Positions 29,327-37,921 of a DNA stretch of 64,000 nt are shown here, piece by piece. The translations under genes and the position numbers were made by a program. Numbering within the stretch: position 1 is the first letter of the stretch; each line of letters opens with the position of its first letter. Under the pieces are notes generated by a model. That model was not told where the DNA came from, did no database searches, and saw only the letters and a list, made by a program, of their open reading frames with translations. The stretch comes from Pseudomonas sp. R5-89-07 (GTDB taxonomy: Bacteria > Pseudomonadota > Gammaproteobacteria > Pseudomonadales > Pseudomonadaceae), in the NCBI RefSeq assembly GCF_003851685.1, contig NZ_CP027727.1, positions 2,170,001 through 2,234,000 of the forward strand, given 5' to 3'.

Positions 29327-30001
29327 CTACGCTGTTGGAGGCGGGGCCAACCGATCCAAATGACTGATAATCATCGAGGCGACCATGGCACATACGCTTT
29401 TGGGGTCCAGGGACTCATCGAACAACAGTTCAATCGTGGCGTGGATCATCTCCACCGCCACCCTGGCGGCGGTAGCGAGTTGCTGTGGATCTGCCTGCGG
29501 GAACACCTGGGCGAGAATTTCTGCCTGTGCGCCGGACACCAGCCGGTGGGAATCGATCCTCACGTGCTCCAGCGCCGGTACCGCGCGCAGCCCCTTGAGA
29601 ATCCACATGCCGCCCAAGGTCGCGTCGGTGACCCGGTAGGTTTCCAGGATCAGTTCGGCGAGCGCCGACTCCAACGCCTCATGCGGGCCGGACAATAGTT
29701 GCGGGGTGATCCAGTGGTCGATCAGGGCGTTCTGTTTTTCCAGCAGGCGTTCGCCTAACACCGTCAGTAGCGCGTACTTGTTCGGAAAGTAGCGGTACAG
29801 CGCGGGCGGCGTGAGCCCCGCACATTCGCATACCAGATTGGTCGACAGACGCTCGATTCCTACATCGCACAGGGTTTGTGCGGTTGCGACCAGTATCCGC
29901 TCGTAGGTCTCGGTGCTGCGCTGCTGTGCAGGCGGTTTCTTGTGTTCCTGGGTTTTCCCGGCGGTAGCGGCGCGGGCGCTGGCAGTGTTGGGCTTGGCCA
30001 T
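29327..30001 (-). CDS. TetR-family transcriptional regulator
   Basis: A 224-residue TetR-type repressor. The N-terminal helix-turn-helix is at about 30-75 (ILVATAQTLCDVGIERLSTN, AGLTPPALYRYFPNKYAL), and the rest is an effector-binding helical domain. It is divergent from the DUF2147/porin operon with a 12-bp palindrome in the gap, so it likely represses that operon and itself. The minus-strand gene beyond it is the PLP enzyme. Confidence 0.9.
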   Translation of the reverse strand: MAKPNTASARAATAGKTQEHKKPPAQQRSTETYERILVATAQTLCDVGIERLSTNLVCECAGLTPPALYRYFPNKYALLTVLGERLLEKQNALIDHWITPQLLSGPHEALESALAELILETYRVTDATLGGMWILKGLRAVPALEHVRIDSHRLVSGAQAEILAQVFPQADPQQLATAARVAVEMIHATIELLFDESLDPKSVCAMVASMIISHLDRLAPPPTA

Positions 30002-30074
30002 AGGTACCTAGCAAGAAAAGGTGGAAGAGTCAGCTTATCAAAATGAAAAAAAATGTTGCTGAGCCTGATAATGG

Positions 30075-30086
30075 TAGTTATAACTA
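30075..30086. promoter_or_regulatory. Candidate TetR operator
   Basis: TAGTTATAACTA is a perfect 12-bp palindrome in the gap between the TetR gene and the DUF2147/porin operon; a partial second copy (GACTATCATAACC) lies about 20 bp on. Symmetry and position fit a TetR site. Confidence 0.5.
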
Positions 30087-30163
30087 TCGTGTAGCGATGA
30101 CTATCATAACCGATGCGTCGTTAGTGTGACGGTCTCTTAAAACAAAAAATACAGGTGATGACT

Positions 30164-30589
30164 ATGAACGTGCGGCATTGGCTTTTCCTTTCACTGGCAC
30201 TGGTGTGCTCTTCCAGCGGTTATGCGGCGGCGGGTCCACAGGAGGCCAAGGGCCTGTGGCTCACATCGGAAAAGGATGCGGTGCTCAAGGTCGACGATTG
30301 CGCCGACAAGCCCGGCGCGCTGTGTGGAAAGGTTGTCTGGGTCAAGGACGCGGCCTCCACCACCAGTGATTGCGGCGTACAGATCATGCAACTGGATCGT
30401 TTCGACCAGGAAGCGTGGCGCGATGGTTGGGTGTTTGATCCCCGCGATCATAAAAAATACAAAGGCGTCGTTCGGGTCAAAGAGGGCTACCTCAATGTCC
30501 GGGCTTTTGTCGGTACCGAAATCCTCGGCAAGACAGAGCAATTCGAGCGTGTTGCCTCACTGCCTCCTACACCGGTTTGCACTTTGTAA
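30164..30589 (+). CDS. DUF2147 family exported protein
   Basis: A 141-residue protein with a signal peptide (MNVRHWLFLSLALVCSSSGYAAA) and a DUF2147 domain (GLWLTSEKDAVLKVDDC, and VVRVKEGYLNVRAFVG). Function is not established; such proteins are probably lipocalin-like in the periplasm. ATG 30164 was chosen because AGGTG stands 8 nt upstream. It opens a seven-gene plus-strand operon. Confidence 0.8.
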   Translation: MNVRHWLFLSLALVCSSSGYAAAGPQEAKGLWLTSEKDAVLKVDDCADKPGALCGKVVWVKDAASTTSDCGVQIMQLDRFDQEAWRDGWVFDPRDHKKYKGVVRVKEGYLNVRAFVGTEILGKTEQFERVASLPPTPVCTL

Positions 30590-30616
30590 ATCCGACCTTT
30601 CTTGTGGGAGAGCCTC

Positions 30617-31498
30617 ATGCGTGCAACGACACACCATTATCTGATGGCCGCTTTGCTGTGGCCCATCGTCAGCCCATCCTTGGCATTCGCCGACGAGATG
30701 GCCAGTTATGCAGTTGATATCACGGCCAAGGCCGTGTCCGATGTCAGGACCCGGGGCGTGTCGGATTCGTTGAACCGGCCGGGTGCCAGAGTCACCATTC
30801 AGGTCGCCCACGAATCAGGCTTGGTGGCGCTGGCCGAGTTCACCACCGTCAACAAGAAGCAATTTCTAGAAGGGGATGGTCTTGGCGTCTTGCTCGCGGG
30901 CGGTTATCGCTTTGGCGATCCCGAGGCTTGGCACTACGGCGTGGGGCTGGCGGCAGAGATGTTTCCCAGTGCGCAGTTCAAGGCACCGAACAAATTCGAC
31001 TTCGACACCTTCACCCCCACCGATGAGCGTACGACCAACTACAACAGCCAGTTTGCCGTATTGGAAATCGGCTACGGGGCGCTTGAAGGTCGGATTGCCC
31101 GGGTTTTGTCCAAAACCTACCGTGGCGCCAACACCGGCGGCGTGTGCGGGGCCCAGTTGCAGTTTCGCGACGATCCCACCAAGGGTCTGGAATGCTACGC
31201 CAAGGGCGATCGCAACTCCCGTGGCAGCATGCTCTATGACCTGGACTACAAATACCCGCTCGGGATGAACACCACGCTCAAGCTGCATGCCGGGTATCAG
31301 CAAATCGTTAACTTTTCAGAAGCGAACGCGGCCGACTACGACATTGGCTTGATCCACCATCTATGGGGTTTCGACTGGGGGCTTGATTGGGTGACCGCCA
31401 AGACGCGGGCACGCGAGTTGTATATGGCCGTGGACGACGGTCATGTGCGCTCCACAGACGACAACCGTTGGGTTGCATCGATTTCGCGCACTTTCTGA
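30617..31498 (+). CDS. TorF-like putative porin (Gcw_chp family)
   Basis: A 293-residue outer-membrane beta-barrel protein. It has a signal peptide ending near SLAFA, repeated amphipathic strands, and a C-terminal aromatic residue (SISRTF) typical of barrel insertion. The pattern of VDITAKAVSDVRTRGVSDS at the mature N-terminus is that of the Gcw_chp/TorF family. ATG 30617 follows GGGAGAG. In this operon it may be the uptake channel for the substrate. Confidence 0.75.
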   Translation: MRATTHHYLMAALLWPIVSPSLAFADEMASYAVDITAKAVSDVRTRGVSDSLNRPGARVTIQVAHESGLVALAEFTTVNKKQFLEGDGLGVLLAGGYRFGDPEAWHYGVGLAAEMFPSAQFKAPNKFDFDTFTPTDERTTNYNSQFAVLEIGYGALEGRIARVLSKTYRGANTGGVCGAQLQFRDDPTKGLECYAKGDRNSRGSMLYDLDYKYPLGMNTTLKLHAGYQQIVNFSEANAADYDIGLIHHLWGFDWGLDWVTAKTRARELYMAVDDGHVRSTDDNRWVASISRTF

Positions 31499-31508
31499 GT
31501 AGACCTTT

Positions 31509-33137
31509 ATGACTTCGCTTTTCGTATCCCGGACGCCTCAGGCGGCCACCGGTCTGGAGCAACTCGTCCTCGCGGTGGACCTCGGCACCTCGGGTTGCAA
31601 GTGTGCCCTGGTTACATTGGAGGGCGAAATCCGGGCCTGGGCATTCCACAGTGTTGCGCTGCATGTGAACGGCCTGAGTGTCGAGCAGGATCCGCACGAT
31701 TGGTGGAATGCCTTTATGCGCGGCGCCAGCGAATTGCTCGGCGCCGATCCCGTCCGGCGGCGCCAGGTGATCGCCGTGTGTTGTTCGACGCAGGGCGAAG
31801 GCACGGTGTGTGTGGACCGGGACGGCGCGGCCATAGGAGGGGCAATGTTGTGGTTGGACAAGCGCGGAGCCGGCGCGGTTAAAAAACGCATGGGGGGAGG
31901 GCGGCTCAGCCTGGCAGGGTACGGGCCGCTCAAGCTATGGCGTTCACTGCGTCTGACCGGAGGTGTAGCTTCGTTGTCCGGCATGGATTCAGCCGGGCAC
32001 ATGGCTTATATCCTTGATCACGAGCCGCAGCGCTATGAGCAGACCCACAAGTTCCTCAACGTGCTCGACTACATGAACCTGCGCCTTTCAGGTCGCTATT
32101 GCGCTACCAGCGACTCGATGTTGACGGCCTGGATCACCGATAACCGCGACCCACATCGCATCCGCTACGATGACGGCCTGGTCAAGGCCCTGGGGATCGA
32201 CGCCGGCAAACTGCCTGAGCTGGTTCGCTCCACCGATGTTATCGGCACGTTGCGCCCGGAGCTCGCCGAGGCGCTTGGATTGGCGCATACCACGCAAGTG
32301 GTGGCGGGTGCCGTCGATACCTCGGCAGTGGCCGTCGGTGCCACGGTCAGTGACTTTGCCCCCCACCTCTATCTGGGTACCTCCTCCTGGGTGGGCGCAC
32401 ACGTCCCGTTCAAGCGAACCAGCGTGCGCCACCAAATTGCGGCGGTGCCCAGTGCTGTCAATGGTCGCTACCTGGCGATGGCCACGCAGTCGGCGGCGGG
32501 CGCAAACCTTTCCTTCCTGCGCGACAAGGTGTTGTACCACCCGGATGAACTGCTTAGCGATGAGCAGCAGCCGGACGTCTACGCCTTGCTCGACCGCATT
32601 GCCGCTCGGGTGCCGCCAGGTTCGCGAGGGTTGATCTACACACCGTGGCTATGCGGTGAACGCTCGCCGGTCAGCGATCCTAGCCTGCGTGCAGGTTTGT
32701 TCAATCTCAAGCTGGAGCACTCGCGAGAAGACATCATCCGCGCCTTCATGGAAGGGGTTGCGCTCAACACTCGCTGGATGTTCGAACCGTTCTCGCGCTT
32801 TCTCGGCCAGCCCAGCGACGTGATCGTAGCCACCGGCGGCGGTGCTCAGTCGGACGTGTGGTGCCAGATCATGGCTGACGTCTGCGGACGCGTTATTCAT
32901 CAGCCTCAGAACGCAATCCAGACTAACGCCCGCGGGGCTGCGTTCATTGCGGCAGTGGGTTTGGGCAAGCTGCAGTTTCACGACCTGCCGAGCCTCAAGC
33001 GCCCGCATCGCCTGTTTGAACCCTCCCGTGCCAGTCGTGCCTTGTACGACGATCAATTCGCCACATTCCAGGAGGTGCGCAAGCGCCTCGCGCCGCTTTA
33101 TCGACGCCTGAACCCCACACAGGAGACTGCTTCATGA
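31509..33137 (+). CDS. FGGY-family carbohydrate kinase
   Basis: A 542-residue kinase of the FGGY (xylulokinase/ribulokinase) family that phosphorylates a sugar or sugar alcohol with ATP. Phosphate-1 motif LAVDLGTSGCKCALV is near residue 22, the FGGY signature region is in the C-terminal half (FNLKLEHSREDIIRAFMEGVA), and an adenosine-binding ATGGGAQSDVWCQIMADV segment lies near 440-457. It overlaps the aldolase gene by 4 bp. The kinase-aldolase pairing is as in fucose or arabinose pathways. Confidence 0.88.
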   Translation: MTSLFVSRTPQAATGLEQLVLAVDLGTSGCKCALVTLEGEIRAWAFHSVALHVNGLSVEQDPHDWWNAFMRGASELLGADPVRRRQVIAVCCSTQGEGTVCVDRDGAAIGGAMLWLDKRGAGAVKKRMGGGRLSLAGYGPLKLWRSLRLTGGVASLSGMDSAGHMAYILDHEPQRYEQTHKFLNVLDYMNLRLSGRYCATSDSMLTAWITDNRDPHRIRYDDGLVKALGIDAGKLPELVRSTDVIGTLRPELAEALGLAHTTQVVAGAVDTSAVAVGATVSDFAPHLYLGTSSWVGAHVPFKRTSVRHQIAAVPSAVNGRYLAMATQSAAGANLSFLRDKVLYHPDELLSDEQQPDVYALLDRIAARVPPGSRGLIYTPWLCGERSPVSDPSLRAGLFNLKLEHSREDIIRAFMEGVALNTRWMFEPFSRFLGQPSDVIVATGGGAQSDVWCQIMADVCGRVIHQPQNAIQTNARGAAFIAAVGLGKLQFHDLPSLKRPHRLFEPSRASRALYDDQFATFQEVRKRLAPLYRRLNPTQETAS

Positions 33138-33811
33138 GTCATGTTCAACAACAAATCGTCGAGCTATCGCAGCATCTGTGTCGGCGCGGTTTTTTTGCGG
33201 CGACGGGAGGTAACCTTGCGTTGCGCATCGACGCGCAGCACATCGCTGTCACACCGTCGGCCACCGACTATTTCAGCATGCGCCCGCAGGATGTCTGTGT
33301 GCTGCGCCTCAAGGACCTGGCGCAGCTCTCGGGTGAACGTGAGCCTTCGGTCGAGAGCGAGCTGCACGCGACAGTCCTGCGTGCACGTCCGGACGTGCAG
33401 TGCAGCATCCATACGCATCAACCCGTCGCCAGTGCCTGCACCTTGCTCGGTGAGTCGCTGGATGTACCGGACCCGCAGCTGTGGGGTTCGTTGGGCAAAC
33501 ATATTCCATTGGTAGGGTACGCGCCGTCCGGCTCCAATTGGCTGGCCGGCAAGTTCGGACGGGCCATTCGCTGGGATTACAACGCATACCTGATGCGCAA
33601 TCACGGCGTGCTCTGCTGCGGCCCGGATATCGAGACGACCCTCGCGCGCATTGAGGACCTAGAAACATTTTGCCGTGACTATCTGCTGCGCCAAATCACC
33701 CAGCAGTCTCGCAACCAGTCGCAGTCACCTGCCGCCTTGGCACGCCTGGTCGATGCCCTCGTGCGCTCCAGTGCCGGCGATACTCACTCTTCCACCGAGA
33801 CCCCATCATGA
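33134..33811 (+). CDS. Class II aldolase (AraD/FucA/adducin family)
   Basis: A 225-residue class II aldolase or epimerase. The zinc ligands H93 and H95 (SIHTHQP) and H157 (MRNHGVL) and the acid Glu in VESELHATVL near 75 are all present, so it should cleave or isomerise a phosphorylated sugar made by the upstream kinase. ATG 33134 overlaps the kinase stop. The downstream gene is a degenerate homologue. Confidence 0.88.
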   Translation: MSHVQQQIVELSQHLCRRGFFAATGGNLALRIDAQHIAVTPSATDYFSMRPQDVCVLRLKDLAQLSGEREPSVESELHATVLRARPDVQCSIHTHQPVASACTLLGESLDVPDPQLWGSLGKHIPLVGYAPSGSNWLAGKFGRAIRWDYNAYLMRNHGVLCCGPDIETTLARIEDLETFCRDYLLRQITQQSRNQSQSPAALARLVDALVRSSAGDTHSSTETPS

Positions 33812-35289
33812 ACAAGCCTCTTGATCCCGTCACATTAACTGCCCCGGCCGATTCAGCGGTTTCGCACTGGCCTGACGTTGACTCCCTGTATCGACGTTTC
33901 GATGCGCTGGTCAAGCAGCCGATTCGCCCCTTGAAGCGCGAGGCGCTGAGCAAGGTCATGGGCTACTTCGACGAGCGTTGTCAGGGTTCGAGACGGCTCG
34001 CTGAGGAGGCCAAGAAATTCATACCGGGGGGCGTTCAGCATAACCTTGCGTTCAACCATCCATTTCCACTCGCCGTCGCCCAGGCCAAGGGAGCGTACCT
34101 CACCGATGTGGACGGCAATCGCTATATCGATTTCCTGCAAGCCGGGGGGCCGACCTTGCTGGGTTCCAACCATCCGGCCATTCGTGAGCAGGTCAATCGG
34201 ATTCTCGACGACTGCGGCCCAGTTACCGGCCTGCTGCATGAATATGAGGTGAAGCTGGCGCAGTTGGTCTGCGAAGTGATGCCTGGCGTGGATATGGTAC
34301 GCCTGCTGGGTTCCGGCACCGAGGCCGTCATGGCAGCAGTGCGCCTGGCGCGTGCCTATACCCGCAAGAAATGGGTGATCAAGATCGGCGGTGCCTATCA
34401 TGGCTGGAGTGACCAGTTGGTGTATGGCATGCGCTTGCCGGGCACCGGGCGTATGGAGGCTGTCGGCATTCCACGCGGCGCCACGGCCCACACTCAGGAG
34501 AGCCCGCCGAATAATCTGGATGCGTTGCGCCGACGCTTGCAGATCAACCGTCTGCGCGGCGGCACGGCGGCGATCATGGTGGAACCCTTTGGCCCCGAAA
34601 GCGGCACGCGCCCGGTGCATCCGGACTTCAATCGTCAACTGCGCAAGCTCTGCGACGAGTTCGACACGCTGCTGATTTTCGACGAGGTGGTCACCGGTTT
34701 CCGTGCCGGCCTGGGTGGCGCGCAAGGCTATTTCAACGTGATGCCCGATATTACCGTGCTGGGTAAATGCTTGACCGGTGGCTACCCCATGGCCGGTGCG
34801 ATCGGTGGGCGCAGAGATGTCATGCAACTGCTGGCCGGCGGCATCGGTACCTCGGCACGCCGGGCGTTTGTCGGCGGTACGCTGTCGGCCAACCCGTTGT
34901 CCTGCGTAGCGGGCTACTACGCCTTGATCGAGGCGCGCAAACTGAATGCACCGGCCCTGGCGGGACGCGCCGGCGACCGTATGCGCAAGGGGCTCGATGA
35001 AATCATCAACCGCCGTGGCTTGCCCTACGTGGCCTACAACATGGGCTCGATCGTGCATCTGCAAACGTCGGGCGTGCTGTTGCTGGACACCAGTAATCCG
35101 CTCAAGCTGCTGCGAGCACGCAATGAAGCCAAGTCGCGCAAACACATGATGGAAGAAATGGGCGCTGCGTATACGGCGCACGGGTTGATCACGCTGGCGG
35201 GCAGTCGGATCTATACCAGCCTGGCTGATACAGACGAAGTCATCGACGATGCGCTCGAGCGATTCGACGCCGTTTTCCAACTGGTGTGA
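33808..35289 (+). CDS. GSA-type class III aminotransferase
   Basis: A 493-residue PLP enzyme of the class III aminotransferase group, closest in motifs to glutamate-1-semialdehyde aminomutase. It shows LLGSGTEAVMAAVRLAR near 170, the PLP-Asp region IFDEVVTGFRAGLGGAQG near 290-307 and the PLP Lys in LGKCLTGGYPMAGAIGG near 318. It overlaps the aldolase gene by 4 bp. An amino sugar or amino acid aldehyde is a plausible substrate. Chlorophyll-type tetrapyrrole synthesis is not indicated by the context. Confidence 0.85.
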   Translation: MNKPLDPVTLTAPADSAVSHWPDVDSLYRRFDALVKQPIRPLKREALSKVMGYFDERCQGSRRLAEEAKKFIPGGVQHNLAFNHPFPLAVAQAKGAYLTDVDGNRYIDFLQAGGPTLLGSNHPAIREQVNRILDDCGPVTGLLHEYEVKLAQLVCEVMPGVDMVRLLGSGTEAVMAAVRLARAYTRKKWVIKIGGAYHGWSDQLVYGMRLPGTGRMEAVGIPRGATAHTQESPPNNLDALRRRLQINRLRGGTAAIMVEPFGPESGTRPVHPDFNRQLRKLCDEFDTLLIFDEVVTGFRAGLGGAQGYFNVMPDITVLGKCLTGGYPMAGAIGGRRDVMQLLAGGIGTSARRAFVGGTLSANPLSCVAGYYALIEARKLNAPALAGRAGDRMRKGLDEIINRRGLPYVAYNMGSIVHLQTSGVLLLDTSNPLKLLRARNEAKSRKHMMEEMGAAYTAHGLITLAGSRIYTSLADTDEVIDDALERFDAVFQLV

Positions 35290-35299
35290 GGTGAGTGCG

Positions 35300-35920
35300 A
35301 TGCACGATGTACTGCGGCAACAATGGCTGGAGCTTCGGCAACGACTGGTCGGCCTGGTGGGCGCGGGTAGCAGCGTTTCCTTGCGCATACCGGGCAAGGA
35401 GTGCATGTGGTGGGGACGGCTGGATGACGTGGCCCCCACCTGTATCGACTGGCCGGTGCATGTCATGGGCGACAGCCAGACCCATCATGCGATCTATCGC
35501 ACGCGGGCCGATGTGGGGGCCGTACTGGTGGGCGGGGGCGATTTCGCCTGGAGCCTGGTGGACTTTGGCGGGGTGATGCCGATTTTATTTGATGAGCAAG
35601 CTCGGCATATTGGCCACATGGGCGTACCGGCTGCTTCTGTCCAGGACATTGCCGCTGCCTTGCAACGCGGTGGTAATGCGGCGTTGATCAAGGGCGTGCC
35701 TGTCACCCTGGGTACCACCGGTACCCGGATGGCGCTTAACGCGCAGCTGTTTGAAAAGTGCGCCAAGGCCTTCACTCTCGCCAAAGCGTCTGGCGCCAAG
35801 ATGACGCTGTTGCCCTGGTGGGTGGTACTGGTTGCCAATGGCCGGCTGATGAAAGATGAAAAACGCGCGACTCAATGCTTTGCCCGAGGCGAGATTCCGC
35901 CGGAAAACCGTGGTTACTGA
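35300..35920 (+). CDS. Class II aldolase homologue lacking metal-ligand motifs
   Basis: A 206-residue protein with the class II aldolase/adducin frame (HAIYRTRADVGAVLV, LRIPGK, ALIKG) but the zinc-binding HTH region reads GGGDFAW and the third ligand's NHG reads IKG. The catalytic Glu is also not seen. It therefore cannot be a normal zinc aldolase, and may be a structural partner of the intact aldolase two genes upstream or have a different role. ATG 35300 was chosen for its position after GAGGTGAG; an upstream in-frame start at 35249 overlaps the aminotransferase. Confidence 0.75.
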   Translation: MHDVLRQQWLELRQRLVGLVGAGSSVSLRIPGKECMWWGRLDDVAPTCIDWPVHVMGDSQTHHAIYRTRADVGAVLVGGGDFAWSLVDFGGVMPILFDEQARHIGHMGVPAASVQDIAAALQRGGNAALIKGVPVTLGTTGTRMALNAQLFEKCAKAFTLAKASGAKMTLLPWWVVLVANGRLMKDEKRATQCFARGEIPPENRGY

Positions 35921-35944
35921 AAACCCTTCAAGAGGTGTAACGCC

Positions 35945-37921
35945 ATGCACAAGTCGTCCGCTGTTTCCCGTAAACACCTGAGCGCGGCCTTGGCGCTGGG
36001 CTCCATCGCTGTGCTCATGGTAGGGCTGCAACCCTTGCTGCTGGGAGAGTTGCTGGCGCAAAACCGGCTTTCGCTTGAGGGCGTCGGTTTGGTCGCCATG
36101 GGCGAAATTCTCTCACTGGGGTTGGGCGTTGTCCTGGGCGATTTGCTGCGCTCGGTGTTCAGCCTGCGCCTGATTACGGTCGTGGCCATTCTGGCGGCAT
36201 CGGGTTTGGACATGGTCACGGCCAACACTACCGGGGATGGCGCACTGGCACTGACGCGGGCCCTGGCCGGCTTGGCCGAGGGCTTGCTGTTATGGGGGAC
36301 CGTGAGCCTGATCGTTCAAGGCCCTGCACCCGATCGCGTGGCGGGTGCGTTTATGGTGGTGCAAACCATCGGCCAGGCGTTGGTGGCGGCGGTACTTGCG
36401 TATTGGGTACTGCCTATTCAGAGCACATCGTCTTATGGCTTCGTATTTCTAGGCGCACTGACGGCAGCTTCTTTGTTGTTAGTCCGGTGGCAGCCCATTC
36501 GGCTGGCAAACCAGCAAGCACAGCGAACGGATGATGCAAGGTTCGGCTGGGGCCTTAACCACTTGTTATTGCTGGGGCTGGTCTTTATGCAGCTCAGCGC
36601 CATTGGTGGGCTTTGGGCTTACCTTGAGCCATTGAGCAAATACGTGGGACTTGACGCACAAAAAGCACAATTGCTCATCTCCGGTACGTTGCTGATGCAA
36701 GTGTTGGGCGGGTGCCTGGGGATCGCTCTGGTACGCCGGGTCTCGGACTTTTCGTTGCTGGCGGTCGCCGCGTTGTTGTTGGGCGGCATCGCGTTGGGGA
36801 TGTATTTTTCGGCCGATATGGGGGTCAGGGTGTTCCTGGTGTTGTGCGGTGCGTTTGGTTTGGTGTGGCTGATGCTGACGCCTTTCCAGGTGCGTATCGC
36901 ATTGCAGCTTGATCGCTCGGGTCGCATAGCCGGACTGGTGCCGGGCATGCAACTTTTGGGGTGCGCCTTCGGGCCCTTGATGGCGTCCCAATGGGTGGCG
37001 GGGGACAACGCCGAGTACGTGTTGCTGGTCAGCGCCGTGTTCTCACTGATCGCACTGACCCTGGTTGGTTTGCTGCGCCAGTGCCCTGCGGGTGAGCGCG
37101 TCAGTTTTGCGCGCAAAGTGGTGTTAGTGGTGGGCGCGTCCTCCGGCATGGGGCGCATGCTGGCAGTGCGTCTGGCGCAGGAAGGCGCCTGGGTTGTGGC
37201 CACGGCCCGGCGCAAACAGCTGCTCAATGACCTGCAACTGGAAATCACGCTCCAGGGGGGCAAATGCCTGGTTTCGGCGGTAGATGCCCTGGATGAACAC
37301 GCAGCGGCCGGCCTCGTGGATGAAATCATCGAGTTGTACGGACGTCTCGACGTGGTCGTGCTCAACGCCGGCGGAGCCCCTGCGCTGGACATGCGTGAGA
37401 TGAAAGCCGCTGATGTCACCGGGTATATGCGCTCGAACTACGATGTGGTGGTCAACTATCTGTTCCCGGCCCTGGAGCAGATGAGCCGCCAGGGACAGGG
37501 ACTGGTTGTGTGCACCAACTCCCTGGCGGGGTTCCTGGGCGTGACGCTTCAAGGCCCTTACAGCGCCGCGAAAGGTGCGCTGCGCTTGCTTATCGACACC
37601 TGCCGGATTGAGTTCGGCGGCCGCGGGATCCGGTTTCTTTCCCTTTACCCAGGCTTTGTCGCGACCGCTCAGACAGCAAATGACGGCATGCCCGCGCCGC
37701 TGGAAATATCAGAGGCGGCGGCCGTCGAGCATATGCTGTTTGCCATGCGCAGCCAGCGCTGGGATTACATGTTCCCGTGGCCTATGCGCTGGTTGATCCG
37801 GTTGGCGAGGATATTGCCCAAAGCGGTCACGCTCTGGGTGTTGCGTCGGGAGTTGCCGGTGCTGGCGAGTGACGGCCGTACGTCTGGCGCGGCGGTCGCT
37901 TTCAAGAACACCTCGGCATAA
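35945..37921 (+). CDS. MFS transporter fused to a short-chain dehydrogenase
   Basis: A 658-residue two-part protein. Residues 1-385 hold about twelve hydrophobic segments of an MFS transporter. From about 388 a short-chain dehydrogenase follows: Rossmann VVLVVGASSGMG, LNAGGAPA, Ser region CTNSLAG and Y539-SAA-K543. Linkage is in one continuous frame with no sign of frameshift, so the transporter and oxidoreductase are made as one protein. It could transport a substrate and reduce or oxidise it at the membrane. It ends inside the 3' end of the converging AraC gene (20 bp overlap). Confidence 0.85.
   Translation: MHKSSAVSRKHLSAALALGSIAVLMVGLQPLLLGELLAQNRLSLEGVGLVAMGEILSLGLGVVLGDLLRSVFSLRLITVVAILAASGLDMVTANTTGDGALALTRALAGLAEGLLLWGTVSLIVQGPAPDRVAGAFMVVQTIGQALVAAVLAYWVLPIQSTSSYGFVFLGALTAASLLLVRWQPIRLANQQAQRTDDARFGWGLNHLLLLGLVFMQLSAIGGLWAYLEPLSKYVGLDAQKAQLLISGTLLMQVLGGCLGIALVRRVSDFSLLAVAALLLGGIALGMYFSADMGVRVFLVLCGAFGLVWLMLTPFQVRIALQLDRSGRIAGLVPGMQLLGCAFGPLMASQWVAGDNAEYVLLVSAVFSLIALTLVGLLRQCPAGERVSFARKVVLVVGASSGMGRMLAVRLAQEGAWVVATARRKQLLNDLQLEITLQGGKCLVSAVDALDEHAAAGLVDEIIELYGRLDVVVLNAGGAPALDMREMKAADVTGYMRSNYDVVVNYLFPALEQMSRQGQGLVVCTNSLAGFLGVTLQGPYSAAKGALRLLIDTCRIEFGGRGIRFLSLYPGFVATAQTANDGMPAPLEISEAAAVEHMLFAMRSQRWDYMFPWPMRWLIRLARILPKAVTLWVLRRELPVLASDGRTSGAAVAFKNTSA

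Noticed and set aside
33853..35466. A 537-codon minus-strand open frame across the aminotransferase
   Set aside because: It is antisense to the aminotransferase with its clear PLP motifs; length is explained by codon bias, and no domain is recognisable.
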